Below, piece by piece: positions 32,400 through 45,229 of a stretch of DNA of 64,000 nt. The DNA comes from Erigeron canadensis (lineage: Eukaryota > Streptophyta > Magnoliopsida > Asterales > Asteraceae): positions 8,663,765-8,727,764 of the forward strand of contig NC_057767.1 of NCBI RefSeq assembly GCF_010389155.1. Direction: 5' to 3'. The notes under the pieces are model-generated. The model searched no databases and was not told the origin of the DNA. It saw only the letters and a list, made by a program, of their open reading frames with translations. Position numbers and translations under genes: made by a program. Positions within the stretch are counted from its first letter, which is position 1; each line of letters opens with the position of its first letter.

Positions 32400-34050
32400 A
32401 CCCATAATCAATATATTTTGGTCATTTAAAAGTACATGCAGCTACAAGTTACTGTGATCTTTCAGCGTCTCGATCTTGTTAAAGATTGTGCTGGTCACAT
32501 GAACTTCTACCCATCCGTAGAGACAGGTACAAGCATATTTTGCTCTGGTAGGAATTAAACCTATAGACATTCATAATAATGGTTTACGTTTGGGATGTCT
32601 TAAGAATGGCGCTCTGTTCTAAATTTCTAATCCATTTGAAACTGCAAGCCGCCAGTTCGTTTCTAGAGTTTCTAATTTTTCATACTTGAAATAGCCAACA
32701 TTAGAATGGGAGGGGAGATGTTTTTGGTTAAATCATCTTGTGACTATGCATGCTTAGACACGTACTACCAAAATCATTATATTAGTTTAGTTGGCTTCAA
32801 TAACTATATATATGATTATAGATGGAAAACTCGATACATGGACTCATAAATGAGTCGATTTGTGCAATGGTCCAAGTTAGAAAGTTATAGATTACCAGCA
32901 AGCCTGCCTAGTCATCAGTTTTGTTTGATGGCTATATAGCAGAATACTAAAAGTCGAAATTACCAAAAATAAGAGGCAATTTAGACATAGCATAGGATCT
33001 TTGTATTGCATACTCCGTATAACTTTTGGCCTTATCATTTACATGTAAAATAAATAGTACCTCAAAAAAAATAAAAAATAATAACAGTTGCATAACATAT
33101 AAAAGAAAAGAAACTTACATATAGCCTTTCAACCGTTGGCTTTTTACTCTGATATTTTATTTCTTCGATGGAAGCTGCAAAACTTAATACTGATTCGCAC
33201 CTACAAATTTAATCCACAAAAAACAACAACCAACAACAACAATGGATTAAAATTTAAAAAAAAAAAATTCAAAATTCCTCCAAAGAGAAAATATATAAAG
33301 ATTCACTTCAAACACACCTAAATACATGGGAGAAACGATCAAAAATTAGGGCACATATGTAGACCAGCAGATGAAGAAAAGAGGAGAAGAGAGAAAGAAT
33401 AGTGGAGAGTCGGTTGGATGGAGCGAGAAGTAAAAAAATCCCGTAGGTGTAAGCCCATCAAATTGTTTTTGGCTTGTTGTATATATAATTGCATTAATTT
33501 TATCATTATTAGCAACCAGAATAAATGCTCGACCTTTCTTCTGCCCAGGGAGAATCAAAAGATATGTGAATGGATGGACACTCAATAAATCTCTCACAAT
33601 GATCAATTATCAATTATAGCAGTAAAACAAATGCATTAACCACATAATTAACCCCACTAACCTCATTCGTTTATGATGATATGGTATTACAAACATATTA
33701 CCATAGTAACTAAACAAATTCAATTATGCTCCTACTTAACCCCATTTACTATATATAGATTAGATACTACAAAAATGAATGAAAGTAATAAGTTAATTAC
33801 TCTTCCTGTATATTTCATTATAATTATTGTGCTAAAACCCTATTAAGTACCCTAATTAACCTTATTAAGTACAATCGATAAAGCGTTAAGAATGCGTCAA
33901 TTTTTTCACCACCATCATAGAACTTTTAGATATATATAGATCATTAAATTAGTTAAAAGAACTTTGAACCAACTTTACAAAAGCCAATTTCCAAGAACCT
34001 ACCCCTTTGCCCCCCTTCCCTTCCCTTTTCATATGTTCATGAACCATTGT
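32400..34050. other. Intergenic region, no gene recognised
   Basis: May hold further unrecognised remnants of the kinesin-like gene on the minus strand. Frames at 33136-33321 (Lys/Asn-rich) and 33346-33606 have no family features. The right end is the MYB promoter region. Confidence 0.4.
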
Positions 34051-34059
34051 TTTCAAACT

Positions 34060-34075
34060 TTCTGTATATATAATC
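34060..34075 (+). promoter_or_regulatory. TATA region of the MYB gene
   Basis: TGTATATATAATCCC lies about 90 bp before the first ATG of the MYB frame, a reasonable distance for a TATA box plus leader. Confidence 0.5.
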
Positions 34076-34151
34076 CCCCCACACACACTCACACTCAAAT
34101 TCACTTCAAAAAAATATCCAAACCTCCACACAACTCATATCTATACAGTTC

Positions 34152-34901
34152 TTGGTAGCTTTCCATTTAAAGCAACACAAGCCTTTTATGGAAGAACTTA
34201 ATAACATGTGCTCTTCTACTTCCTCTTCTTCATCAGAATCCTCAGACTCGTCACATTCGGGTCAAAAACACGTTACTCGTAACAAACCCGATAAAATCCT
34301 TAAAGGTCCATGGAGCACCGAGGAGGATAGAATCCTAACCCGATTAGTTGACTCATACGGTGCCCGAAATTGGTCACTAATTAGCAAATACATTAAGGGT
34401 AGGTCAGGTAAATCATGTAGACTAAGATGGTGCAATCAACTTAGCCCAAATGTACAACATAGGCCCTTTTCAATAGAAGAAGATAATACAATATTAGCGG
34501 CCCATTTACAACATGGTAATAAATGGGCCACTATTGCTAGATTACTTCCTGGACGGACCGATAACGCGGTGAAGAATCATTGGAATTCGACGTTAAAGAA
34601 ACGTCGAATTGACAGTAGTACTACAATTACTACAAGCTTTGATAATAGTAATAATAATAATAATGCTTGTAATACATCATATGGAATGGTGAAAAGTGAG
34701 AATGATGACGTCGTGGCGGATGTGGATGACCCGATGACGGTACTTACGTTGGCGCCACCGGGTATGGGTGGAGGATATGGGTTGCCCGAAAAGAGGATGG
34801 AGAATGTGGAAGGGTTTTGGGATGTTATGAGAGGGGTTATTGCAAGGGAAGTTAAGGAGTATGTGACGACGTCGTTTCATGAGATTACTGGATTTCGATA
34901 A
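34152..34901 (+). CDS. R2R3-MYB transcription factor, intronless
   Basis: A nuclear DNA-binding regulator with two MYB repeats: R2 from [16 protein letters not shown] to WCNQLSP and R3 from [16 protein letters not shown] to [10 protein letters not shown], with regular tryptophans (first R3 Trp replaced by Phe, as is usual in plants). The C-terminal region has [12 protein letters not shown] and, near the end, [18 protein letters not shown]. These motifs and the lack of introns fit the MYB1/25/109 and MYB44-type groups (subgroups 22/23), many linked to stress and hormone responses. The N-terminus is Ser-rich. ATG at 34152 gives 249 residues; ATG at 34188 (MEELNNM) is equally plausible. The frame is intact. 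Confidence 0.93.
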   Translation: MVAFHLKQHKPFMEELNNMCSSTSSSSSESSDSSHSGQKHVTRNKPDKILKGPWSTEEDRILTRLVDSYGARNWSLISKYIKGRSGKSCRLRWCNQLSPNVQHRPFSIEEDNTILAAHLQHGNKWATIARLLPGRTDNAVKNHWNSTLKKRRIDSSTTITTSFDNSNNNNNACNTSYGMVKSENDDVVADVDDPMTVLTLAPPGMGGGYGLPEKRMENVEGFWDVMRGVIAREVKEYVTTSFHEITGFR

Positions 34902-34904
34902 CAT

Positions 34905-36380
34905 TTTTTTGGTTTTATGATTATTTGTTATTTTTTCAATATTGATTATTTGATATCTATATATAACTGTTAATTCATTAAGAAGTTCTTATATATTCTC
35001 GTGTTAATTTTAGTTAGTGATGCATGCATGTTTATTAATGTTATGCTAAAAATAACATAATAATGTGTAGTATATATGTATCAATTTACATGATTAATTT
35101 ATAAAAAAAATTAATATTTAGTTTATTAGATATAAAACAAAATTTACATTTGTATCATTTGTTATTATCATACCGCCAAACGCGATTAATTAGAGATGTT
35201 TTTAGTGCTTTAAAATATTGTTGTTGGAATTGATGTAAATAACTATCAGCTTTAATACTAATCGAGTTTAGATTCAAATAAAAAATCGAAAAGAAAAAGA
35301 AAGAAAAAGAGTAGATATCGGGTATTGTTTAGTACAGCTAGCAAAGCGCATAAGGCTTTAAAATGAAAATGATTTTTGTCGGTTAACATGCATGGTTTGT
35401 CAATATTCGCTTTCAAAAGAATTGTGCCAAAATCAGATTGACTAATTGTATATATCAACGGATTTAATAACTAGTGTCTTACGGTGTATTAAATAAAGTC
35501 AAATTTTCCTTAAATATATAACTATGTATTTATAATTTATATAAAAATAGTAATTATATCATATTGATAATTTAGAAAATATATATTTCATCAATAATGC
35601 ACCTGGGGCACTAGTTAGCAAATCCTTATATATATATATATATATATGTATATATTATAGAATTGTATTCATATAATGTGCCAAAATTAAATTTCTTCCT
35701 CCATTTAATCGAATTTCGATATAAAAACAGTATTTTTATATTTTACGTTTTGATATAGGTAAAACTGTCTCCATTTTACGTCCTCAGTATCCCATAGAAG
35801 CATAGATTGGTTTTATATGTACGAATAAAAGGTTCAGACGCTTTTTTGTTCGTACATATGAACCTTTTATTACCATATATATATAATAGTGAAGTGAAGG
35901 TGAATGAAACAAAAATATTACCCAAAAAAATGATGAAAAGTGTAGAATAGAGCGAATTAAGTAATTTGCTTTACGGAAAGGTAGCGGAAAAAAGGAGGGC
36001 AACGTGAGTAGTGACACTGTCGCTTTTTGGCTCAACGGGGCCCCTTTTGACATACTTACTCCTACTTCTACATATTATAAACGTGTTGTGTCTCAACTTA
36101 CTTGCTAAAAAGTTATTCCAACTGTTTATCTGATTCATATATATGTGTCTATGATCCTTACATATAGCTTTAAAAAAAATGTAAAAGTATGTGATTTGAT
36201 AATAGCTAAACAATGAATCTATCGTAACATATATAGATTATTCATTATTACGTATTTGTTAAAAATTGAAGGCGGTATAACTAGTTCTTGGTGTTAAATA
36301 AGTGGTCATAGTTAAAGTTAGACTCAAATATTTCAAGAAGTGTGGATTTCTAGTGTCATAGACTAAATATTTCAACACAA
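34905..36380. other. Intergenic DNA, no gene
   Basis: AT-rich. Includes an (AT)n tract at about 35627-35660 and an inverted pair around 35820-35875 (ACGAATAAAAGGTTC and ATGAACCTTTTATTACC). Frames listed on the minus strand here lack domain content. Confidence 0.4.
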
Positions 36381-36383
36381 CTC

Positions 36384-36635
36384 TATGAAGTTTATAGTGG
36401 TAAACACTATGGTCTCTGAAGTCAGAGGTTATGGGTTCGATCCTCATCTTATGCAAAGGTTGGTGGGCCTTTTCTACCATTTAGGTAGAAACTGAAAGCA
36501 ATCTCTCTACTTAGGTAGAGATAAGATCTGCCTACATTATAACTTTCCTCATATACCGTCGAGGTATTGGGGCTCAAAACCCATAAAAAGCGGCATTGAG
36601 CAGTTTCTTTTTTACTTTCTTTATGAACTTTATAG
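36384..36635 (+). repeat. tRNA-derived SINE with target duplication
   Basis: The body (36398-36621) begins with box A-like TAGTGGTAAACACT and has box B GGTTCGATCC at about 36436, followed by a tRNA-unrelated part and a T-rich 3' end. A 14-base direct repeat, TATGAAGTTTATAG at 36384-36397 and TATGAACTTTATAG at 36622-36635, differs at one base and marks the insertion. Confidence 0.75.
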
Positions 36636-36639
36636 TCAA

Positions 36640-37295
36640 GAGTACGGTTATTTTCGATAAATTTATGTCAACTTTTCATCTTAGATTATTTATTGACGCA
36701 TGTTCAAATTAGTTTCTTATGAACTGTTTTAAGTATTCTCAAAATTTGATTAGCTTGATCAAATTTATGGATCATGGGTTAATTTATTCGAGGGACTAAT
36801 GGAAGTACATGAAGACGAAAATCTGAAATCCCATCTACGATTCTCATAGTCTACGAGTCTACGACAAACATTCGAGGAATAATTCAAGGTGTCTAAAAAC
36901 ATATAAAGGGAAAAAAACGTCAAGTGATGCGTTGAGCTAATATATTCTGGCGGGGCATGTACGTTAAATGTCCCAACGGCAATAATTTGATGGATTGAAG
37001 GGCTTGATATATAAATTTATAAGACGAGAATTCACTGCACATTAACGAACTGGCATTATGGTTTAGAATGGATCCGTGTATACGCTATTAATCCTGACTT
37101 CATGACGACACATCATAATTTAACAAGGTAAGATCCAAATAGTTACAAGTCGTAATAGTTAATACCGTCAGGTTCACAAAATATATAATATTTAGTCAAT
37201 GTAATTTATTTTTACGGTTGTACTTTTTTTTTTAACAGGATTTATACAGTTATCTATTTACGGTTGTACTTTTTTTTTTTAACAGGATTTATGCA
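36640..37295. other. Intergenic DNA with a short tandem repeat
   Basis: Mostly featureless. Two copies of TTACGGTTGTAC...TTTAACAGGATTTAT.CAGTTATCTAT lie at about 37211-37256 and 37258-37304, period about 47, ending at the next Helitron start. Confidence 0.5.
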
Positions 37296-37299
37296 GTTA

Positions 37300-37632
37300 T
37301 CTATACTACTATATAATAATTATCCCCTTATGTTGAAAGTTTACAACAATGAGACATGTAAATTGACAAAATTACCCTATCTATAATACTATATAAAAAT
37401 TATAACCCATATGTTGAAAGTTTACATAAATGGGAGATGCAAATTGACCAAAATACCCTCAATGAATTAAATCACCATCAACCTTAATATTAAATTACAC
37501 CATTAGTCAATTATATTAGAAAATAACTAACTCCTTTAACTCAAATATTTTACCTACACCAATAGATATCGCCACCACCATCATCGGCTCATCGCCGACT
37601 TACCACCGCATTGCGCAGGTACCATGCTCGTA
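37300..37632 (+). mobile_element. Small Helitron-like element, plus
   Basis: Starts TCTATACTACTATATAATAA after a host A and ends near GCGCAGGTACCATGCTCGT, a degenerate form of the CTAGT ending, after a GCCACCACC-type subterminal zone. A second TCTATAATACTATATAAAAA start at about 37378 suggests a nested or partially duplicated copy. Both are followed by ATGTTGAAAGTTTACA, as in the element at 62961. Confidence 0.5.
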
Positions 37633-37639
37633 TTTTATA

Positions 37640-38000
37640 GCAGATATGAGAGATGCAAAGCCAGAACCCAAAAGTAGGGCCAGCCCAAATAAGCGTAAGA
37701 AACTGAGTTGGGCTTAGGCCTCATTATATTGTATTATTCTTTGAAATGGTTAATGATATTTACAAAAAGATTGCAATAGTTCATCAGTTAAGAGTTTACT
37801 TAGATCACATAAAATAGTAAAGAAATATCATAATAAAACTCAAAATCTGTAAAAAATTATATAGTAATACTGCATAACCAATAATGGAAGTATGAAACAT
37901 AGCACGTTAACAACCAAAAAGAAATGAGACAGAGCCCACTAAGCCCATTCCACTACTGGGTTAAAAAGGATAGGGCTTAATAGTTAATGCCCAATTTGTA
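37640..38000. other. Intergenic DNA, no feature
   Basis: No coding or repeat structure recognised between the two Helitron ends. Confidence 0.4.
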
Positions 38001-38001
38001 A

Positions 38002-38033
38002 CTAGGTGGTCCACCTGCGCTTCGCTGCGGTGG
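38002..38033 (-). mobile_element. Helitron 3' terminus, minus orientation
   Basis: On the minus strand the strong hairpin CCACCGCAGCGAAGCGCAGG runs to GTGGACCAC and CTAG with host T (38005-38001). The stem is nearly perfect. The element extends to the right, but its TC start was not found. Confidence 0.6.
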
Positions 38034-38039
38034 CTTTAT

Positions 38040-39146
38040 TTTTTGTTATCAAATTTTAAGTTTAGGCATTTCTATTTCGAGGGAGCTCTCTAGCGCGGAT
38101 CCGGTTAAGACAACGTATGCTAGACCTCTCGCTGTCGAATCGCGACACGAAGTTTTCAACTAAATTCACCTTTCAAAATTTTTTTTTTAAGTTTTATATA
38201 ATAATATTTATATTTATAATCTATATTTTCCATTAGCAATATAATTTTTTGATGTTTACTCAGCCCCTTCTATATTCTAAAATCCATCTAATGACCAATT
38301 TAAAGTGGTAACCATTTCTTCTACGTTGTTCAATAGAAACCATGTGTTCAAGACACTCACGACTCACGCTACATCAAACGTGTTCATTTTTTGATATCAC
38401 TAAATAATCTAATTTTGTAATGATAATTGTTTACTTTTTTCATAATCATAAGATATAGGGTGGCTAATCTAGTATTTAGTCTTAGCTCGTCAAATATCTA
38501 CTTTCCCTTCAAATATGCATAACAAAATTTAAATGTATAGTTTTATGAAAGGTGATATATTCAAGCACATTCACTCATACCTTAAACTACATATCTTTAG
38601 TCATTGTTGTATTTTAAATATATAGTTTTAAACACCATATTTCTTAAAAAGTCAATTTTAGAACAGGACGTTTTGTTATTCAAGTGTACGCTAGAGAGCC
38701 ATTTCAAAGTAGAAAAGCCATAAAATTAAATGTATATATGTATATTTTCATTAAAATACCATAAAAGATAACTAACCTTTTTGTATTATTTGGGCTTGTA
38801 GTAAATTGTATATATTGCAACCAATGGTGATGATTTAAGTTCTGAATTCAAACAATCATTAGATCGACCTAAAATAGGAGTTAGCATAAAAATACTAATG
38901 TTTCATTATCATGTTGTTAACTAAAAAAAAGGGGGGCAGTGCATATTTGGGTTGTTTACTGAAAACAAATTAAAAAGGAAAAGAAAGAGCCAGCTAGGTA
39001 GTGATGTTACACGTGGCCTCAAAAATCAAAACTTCACCTCATAGTTTTTTCCGTCATTTAATAAAGTCATCCTTTCTCCATCCTTTCTTTTTTTTCATTT
39101 CCATGTTTCTTTTCATATTTCATTTCTCCATCCTTTAATTGAAAGG
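38040..39146. other. Intergenic or internal Helitron DNA
   Basis: No gene seen. A G-run-containing stretch lies at 38925-38936. May be the body of the Helitron ending at 38002. Confidence 0.35.
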
Positions 39147-39155
39147 TTTTGTTTT

Positions 39156-40522
39156 GAGAAAATTACATTTTTTTTCCCTTAACTTGGCAAATTTCATAGT
39201 TTTAACCCTAAAGTGAATTAATTACAAAAAAACCCCTAAAGTTGGTCGTTTTTTTCATTTTACACTCCGCAACCTAACGGAGTTAAATTTTGGCCGTTAA
39301 CCCTTACACGTGCCAAACACGTAAGGGCATTTCCGTCATTTTCTCCTTTAAGACCAAAAAAATATATATATACAACTTTAAGGACCAAAAGTGAAAACAT
39401 ATACAACTTTAGGGATAAAAAATGTAACAACAGTTTAACTTTAAAAGGTGATAACACATTCCAATTAAACAACTTGTAAATAAATATAAACCTTCAAATC
39501 TATTTTTAGTTGAAAATTGAAACTAAAATCCTAACTATCAGAACTCCTAAATTGATAAATATATATATAAAATATGAAAATATATATAGTTGGAAACTTC
39601 AGACTACAATAATGAAACAGAGCGGGAACGTGGTGCATGACTCATGAAGTGGTGATGTCTTAAACTTAATTTCATCAACTTTATTGGGTATGTACCTCAT
39701 TTTCATTGGATATACATTCTATATGAAAAACTTACAAAAGAAAACTCAATTTAAATTTTTTACACTAATTTGGATAGTCAAAGGGTATGCAAATGTATAC
39801 CCTGCCTAAGCTATACATCCGCCACTGTATATAGTAATGGTGGTAATAGGTGGATATGGTGGCGATGAAGGATGAGCATAATGATGGCTGTTGTGCTCAC
39901 GGCGGCCAGAATTTGGTGGTGGTAATGGTGGCCGGAGTTTGGTGGTGGTTGTAGTGTATGTTTGAGTTTTTGTATTTTTTTTTAATCTGTAAATATATAA
40001 AACTAATATATACATATTTATATAGTTGATGTTTGTTAGCATTTGTAGGATTATCGTTGTTTTAAATGAGTTTTATTAAGATTGGATGTAAATTTTAGGT
40101 TTTGGGTTGAATGAGGATAATGAAGGAAGAAAAAGATGGGAGTTGTAAATTTTGGATTTTTGGATGAATGAGGATGATGAAGGAAGAAAAAGATGAGAAT
40201 TGGAAAAGACATGTGTAATATAAAAGCTCATTTTTCCAGATCAATGTTTTTTACGTTTTTGGTCTCTAAAGTTGTATATGTTTTCACTTTTGGTCCCTGA
40301 AGTTGCATATTTTTTCATTTTTGGTCTTAAAGGAGAAAATGATAGAAATGCCCTCACGTGCTTGGCACGTGTAAGGGTTAACGGCCAAAATTTAACTCCG
40401 TTAGGTCGCGGAGTGTAAAATGAAAAAAATGACCAACTTTAGGGGTTTTTTTGTAATTAATTCACTTTAGGGTCAAAACTGTGAAATTTGCCAAATTGAG
40501 GGACGAAAAATGTAATTTTCTC
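39156..40522. mobile_element. Non-autonomous MULE with ~280-bp inverted repeats
   Basis: The left arm (39156 to about 39435) and right arm (about 40243-40522) are inverted copies of each other at high identity. Shared landmarks are GAGAAAATTACATTTTT at the tip, GGGTTTTTTTGTAATTAATT and TAACGGAGTTAAATTTTGGC. A perfect 9-bp duplication TTTTGTTTT flanks the element (39147-39155 and 40523-40531). Long TIRs plus a 9-bp duplication are the hallmark of Mutator-like elements. The 0.8-kb interior encodes no transposase; it has a GGTGGTGG-rich tract (39838-39955) and two copies of TTTTGG.TGAATGAGGAT (about 40100 and 40155). Confidence 0.85.
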
Positions 40523-40531
40523 TTTTGTTTT

Positions 40532-41500
40532 TCATATCCATATATGTTTTCTACTCTTTTTCTTTCCATGTATCACTTTTTAAATTGTTTTTGGTCTTAT
40601 TAATATCTCACCGGAAAAGATGTCGGAAAGGCTTTAACGTTTGATGCGACTTTATGTATGTGAAAGGTGGGCTCTTTTTCTTATATGTTTCTTGTCGTTG
40701 TTTAAGTTGTAGGGAGTAATATAATACCCCCTTTTCTTCGCATTCAGGTCTTTGGTGTTGAATGTTCTACTTGGAGAGTTAGAATATTGTACAACATCAT
40801 AACAAAAAAGATGACGAACGTTTTTTGTTAAGGTTGTGTAAAAAGACATTAAGAATTTCTGGCAAGGGGATGTCATAGATTGCGTATGCGGGTATTTGAA
40901 AGATGTGATAAGTAAAACTCCGCTGAATAATGTAACGATATGGAGGAAAAGACGAAGGAGTACGTTTTTCTGGTGGGATTATTCCCGGATTTGTTTAATG
41001 AAGAGTCGGTATTTTTGGTAAGGCCGTAAGGGGTGGTGTTGATGTGGCGATAGTATTCAAAGTTTATTTAGCAAGAAGTATTTGTACATGTTGCTTGCAA
41101 ATATGTAAAGTAGAAGAAAGGTGTCAAATGTGAAGACATATAAAGTTTGGTGGCAAAAATTTTTGAAAATGTTGAAAGTTCTTGTAGCAATTTCAAATGT
41201 TATATATGAAAAAATCAACTAATATAACTTTGGGGGTAGAAAGATTAAAAAACAAAAATGGGGGGGGGGGGGGGGGGGCAGGGGGTCTGGAAAGAAAAAG
41301 GAGAAAGAGGAAGGGAAGAAAATGAAAAAAACCATTACACAAATTCATGAGGGGTTTTGAACACAAGACTTTTAATCCCACAGGAGTGCACCTCAACCAT
41401 TACACCAACTTTCTTTCTTGTTTAGAATATGACATATATTGTATATATATTAAAATCTCGGAAAAGAACAAAAAGTGCACTGTTCATAAGCACGCTCATT
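40532..41500. other. Intergenic DNA with a G homopolymer
   Basis: No gene. A run of 18 G lies at about 41261-41278, part of a GGGGG-rich stretch to 41286. The right end abuts the large Helitron's 3' terminus. Confidence 0.5.
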
Positions 41501-41676
41501 GTTATTTACTAGGAAAGTTGGGCCGCCCGATGGGCGGCAGCGAAGAGCGTGGCTTTTGTGTTTTATCGGCGAACGCTTTTGTGTTGTAAACGTAGTTAAT
41601 ATTTTTGTCTAATAGTACAGAGGTTTTAGTTACATATGCCCATATATAGTGGGGCTTTCATATTACAAAAAGTTAA

Positions 41677-41795
41677 AGATGCCACTGGTTACTTCTAAAC
41701 TATATATACGTTTTTGGAGACAAAAGATTGAAGTTACAATGCCACTGGCTACTTCTAAACTATATATACGCTACTGGAGACAAAAGATAGCCGTT
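41677..41795. repeat. Two-copy ~60-bp tandem repeat in the Helitron 3' region
   Basis: ATGCCACTGG(T/C)TACTTCTAAA followed by CTATATATACG and GGAGACAAAAGAT occurs twice, the second copy starting at about 41739. Confidence 0.8.
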
Positions 41796-41914
41796 GCAAA
41801 AGTTTGGTTTTATATGGCATCTTGCTTTGTACGGAAGTTTTTGATCGTTGATGGTTTAATGATCCAGCTTGCGTCTTTTTGACTGTTCTGTTGGGGTACC
41901 TGCATTGTATTGCA

Positions 41915-44900
41915 TTAAAGATGATTAAATAGATATGTTAGTAGTATGTATAATAGCTGTGGAAGATGAAAGTTTAGTTGTTTACTTTCGGGGGTAAATT
42001 CCAATCTCCTAGATGATGCAAAACGTGTTTTAGTTGTTTTTGGTGTTGTTGGAGATAGGGTATGTTGTGTTGATGATGAAGCAGGCTGCGTTTGCATGTT
42101 AGTTACTTTGTGAATTGTTGCCTTTATTCTTTGTGATCTTCGCTCTCGATATGCTTGTATATGAAACGTCATTGATTTTCCTTCAAGTGATGTGATTTCT
42201 GCGGGTATTGCATGGCCAGGCCTGCAGGCGTCCGTTATCATTAACTGGTGGCATTCAACGCCTATCATTGTTGTTGCTGAGTTATGGTTGATGGTAATAT
42301 TCAGTTCTCCAGTTTCGTCTTCAATTTTTGCTGAGAGTTGGTACCTGCAATTAATGATTTACAATTTAGATCGCTAATTATTAAAAAAAAAAAAAAAAAA
42401 AGAAACAACTACAAAAAGAAAAAGGGAGAGGAGAGTAAAATTTATGATCTTGTTTGAGTTTTATGACTTAGAAACACAAATAGAGGTCATCAATATAATC
42501 TAAAGTCACTAAAGCTTGATGGTCTGAGCGCTTAAGACAACTAAAGCTCATAAAGTTGTTTCGATAAAGGTATTGCAAAGACCCTTCTAAAATTAAGCAA
42601 GAACAGGACCGCTTTTTTACTTTCATACGTAATTCTTTTGAGAATTACAGGTTGGGGTAGCACTGAGGTCAACTTGCTCAAAATAAATAGTTTACAGGTT
42701 AACCCAAGTCGTTCTAAAAGACAAAACCATGTTCTCCATGAATCTCAAGAGCTTTAATGCATTCCGATTGTGGTTAATAAGTATAAAGTGTGGCAGACTC
42801 TTGGTGACCATCTGTGTTCGTTTTGATTATGCATCAGGCATGTTAATGTGGAGATGACAAAACAGGTCCGTGTGTTTGCCAACAAATAAAACAATGAGAT
42901 TACTAATCATTGTATATTTTTGCCAACAAATAAACCTATGGATAGCTACCTAAGACCATGTAAAGTCAACCAGTTTGCAAGGCAAATGGCATTGAATTAT
43001 CCGATCCTTCCACCTGCTACTAATGAGAGTTCACATATTTTTTATCTAGTATCTTTTGAGCTGTGATATACTGGAAACGGGTTGATTGAACACAATTAAT
43101 AAAATAGCTAATGAGATTGTATGAAACCTTAATTGAAGCTCTGCTCACTTAAATATATTTAAGCCTTGCATATATAGATATAATTTATCTACTTATAGGT
43201 GGTAAATGAAGCATACTTTTTGTATTCAGGTTACCAAGAAGACATCCATCTCCAAAATTGTATCTAAGGGGATTCGAAAGTGAAACTTGTAGTTAGATCC
43301 TCATGATGTTAGCCACTAAGGTGAGGTATACAATGTATCTACTTATCTATCTATATAATCAATTGTTGAGTTGAGTCGTCGCACAATTCACTGTTCATTT
43401 ATTCTACTATATTTGAACTTGTGACAAATTTTCGTGTTTTTGTAAATTAATAGGATGACTGTGCTAACACAGTATTAACAGATCATGTTGTAATTGAAAC
43501 ATAGAGTAACAAATTATCAGATATTTGATATTATATAAATTTGACTTACATGTAGACGGCATGGTCGAATGGTCCATGTGTTGGGCACATCCAGTTTTTT
43601 CCGTATGGGTAGATCTCACGTGAGCATGTGGGGCAGATGTTTGTATACCAGGTTACAGTTGATGTGATTTGTTGAATTTTGGCATGGCATAAAAGTGTGG
43701 CTCCCTGAATATGGTATGATTTGGTAATGAGTAAGATGGAAGTGGTTACATGTAATTCTAAAAGGAAAATAGATGATAGGTTTGTTTGCTTACTTGTAAT
43801 TCGCGAGGCTGTTTTTCAATGATTTCAGATATTGTGCATGATTGTAATGCCTGATTGATCTGTTCATAATCTGCAGCTTCCAACCTTTTTTGACAGAGGT
43901 TGGACGATAAAGTATATTTGTATAAAGGTTGATGTGAAAGAAAGTTAATAAGCTGGAAGCAAAGAGAAGGTTTTGTGACCTGTTTAGAAGTGGGACAGTC
44001 TCAGGTATTTTTGGGTTGACGAACACGAATGTGCTGCTTGTTGACTGCAGGCTCGGTTTTTCTGCATCCGAGTACAAAATTACTGGCGTAAGAATAGGTT
44101 ATCTCTAATAACTTGTAAAAAATAACAAAATAAACATAAAATGAGCGTCTTTAGATGCAAGATGATGATGTAATTATTAGAGTTGTTATTTACTTACGTG
44201 CGAAGGTAGTGACTTTCGCAGAGGTGACAACAATGGTAACTGGCAGGTTTGCGTTTTCAATAGCTGTTTTGTCAAATCTTGTTTCGTTTGTTATTATTTC
44301 ATCCCATAAGGTTACCTGAACTTTTTCATTGTTGTGTACATAGGATCTTTAGTAAGTGTAATAAGAAATATTTGGGATTTTATTTGTATTTGTACCTGAT
44401 GTCAATGAGATTGAACGAAAGGAATGGTTCGCCAATTTTTTTAGTTTTGTCTTCTATTCTTCCTTGTAGTACTCCACAATAATCTGTTGAATACGGTTAT
44501 TAACTGGAATGTTGTAAAGTAATAGTAGTAACATAAATAATTTTTTGGCAAATTTCGGTACTTGTTACTTCATCTTCATTGTGGCATATTGCTATCAACC
44601 TTTCATAGTTTCCGAAGTTGAAATAACGGTTTGGTATTTCTGGAATGTCTTCTATAGCAGTGATTGATGTTGAGAGACCAATCCTCATGTTGACTTTGTG
44701 TGATAGACCATTGATAAATTTTGCTGGTATACTGCAAGTGTATTGAGATAGCTCGTTGCAGTTGCTGACTTCAATTAGTGGCACTACAGAGTTGTGATCC
44801 TGGGGGCCTTGTACTATTGCTTGAATTCCAGCTCCCTTTATTATGTTTATGTATAGAGGGCAGTGTAAGATAAAGGAGTTATCGAAATCTAAAATGATTT

Positions 44901-45071
44901 GTTAGAGGTTGTACTGTGTTGTGCAGGTTAATGGTTACTTACAAATTTATCAACAAAGATGTAGAAGGTTGTGTATTTTCCATAACGCGGACTCCATTTT
45001 CTCACTGCTCTGACGTTGATCGGCTTTCCTACTACCCCTAATTTCAGCAATGCCAAGCTCTCATCTTCCAT
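41915..45071 (-). CDS. Helitron RPA70-like ssDNA-binding protein, 8 exons
   Basis: Likely binds single-stranded DNA during rolling-circle transposition. Minus-strand exons with GT-AG sites: 45071-44943, 44888-44562, 44483-44396, 44315-44198, 44082-43980, 43884-43794, 43704-43550 and 42344-41915. Exon 1 has INVRAVRKWSPRYGKYTTFY. Exons 2-4 cover an OB fold ending VTLWDEI. Exon 5 has STSSTFVFVNPKIPE. Exon 7 holds the zinc-finger domain CPTC...CPTH typical of the RPA C-terminal domain. Exon 8 has the last OB fold (YQLSAKIEDETGELN) and a Ser/Thr/Pro-rich tail. Exons 4-8 join in frame. Joins 1-2 and 3-4 do not keep frame in my reading, which could mean one-base indels or misread sites. Total about 480 codons. 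Confidence 0.8.
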
Positions 45072-45229
45072 TGTGAGATTACTGTTTGTGAGATTAAGAT
45101 AATGAAATTAGAGAAATATGAAGTAAGTAGTAGTAACATAGAATATTAGTGTTACATATGCAGATATAGTAAAGAAAACAGTTGTTTGCAAACCATCAAA
45201 GATAATTGATATTATATATATGTGCAGAT

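Noticed and set aside
36398..36470. tRNA gene
   Set aside because: Box A and box B are present but the sequence does not fold into a cloverleaf; it is the head of a SINE.
41261..41278. G-run as a quadruplex regulatory site
   Set aside because: A single 18-G homopolymer in a non-coding region, more likely a microsatellite or assembly feature; no gene nearby depends on it.
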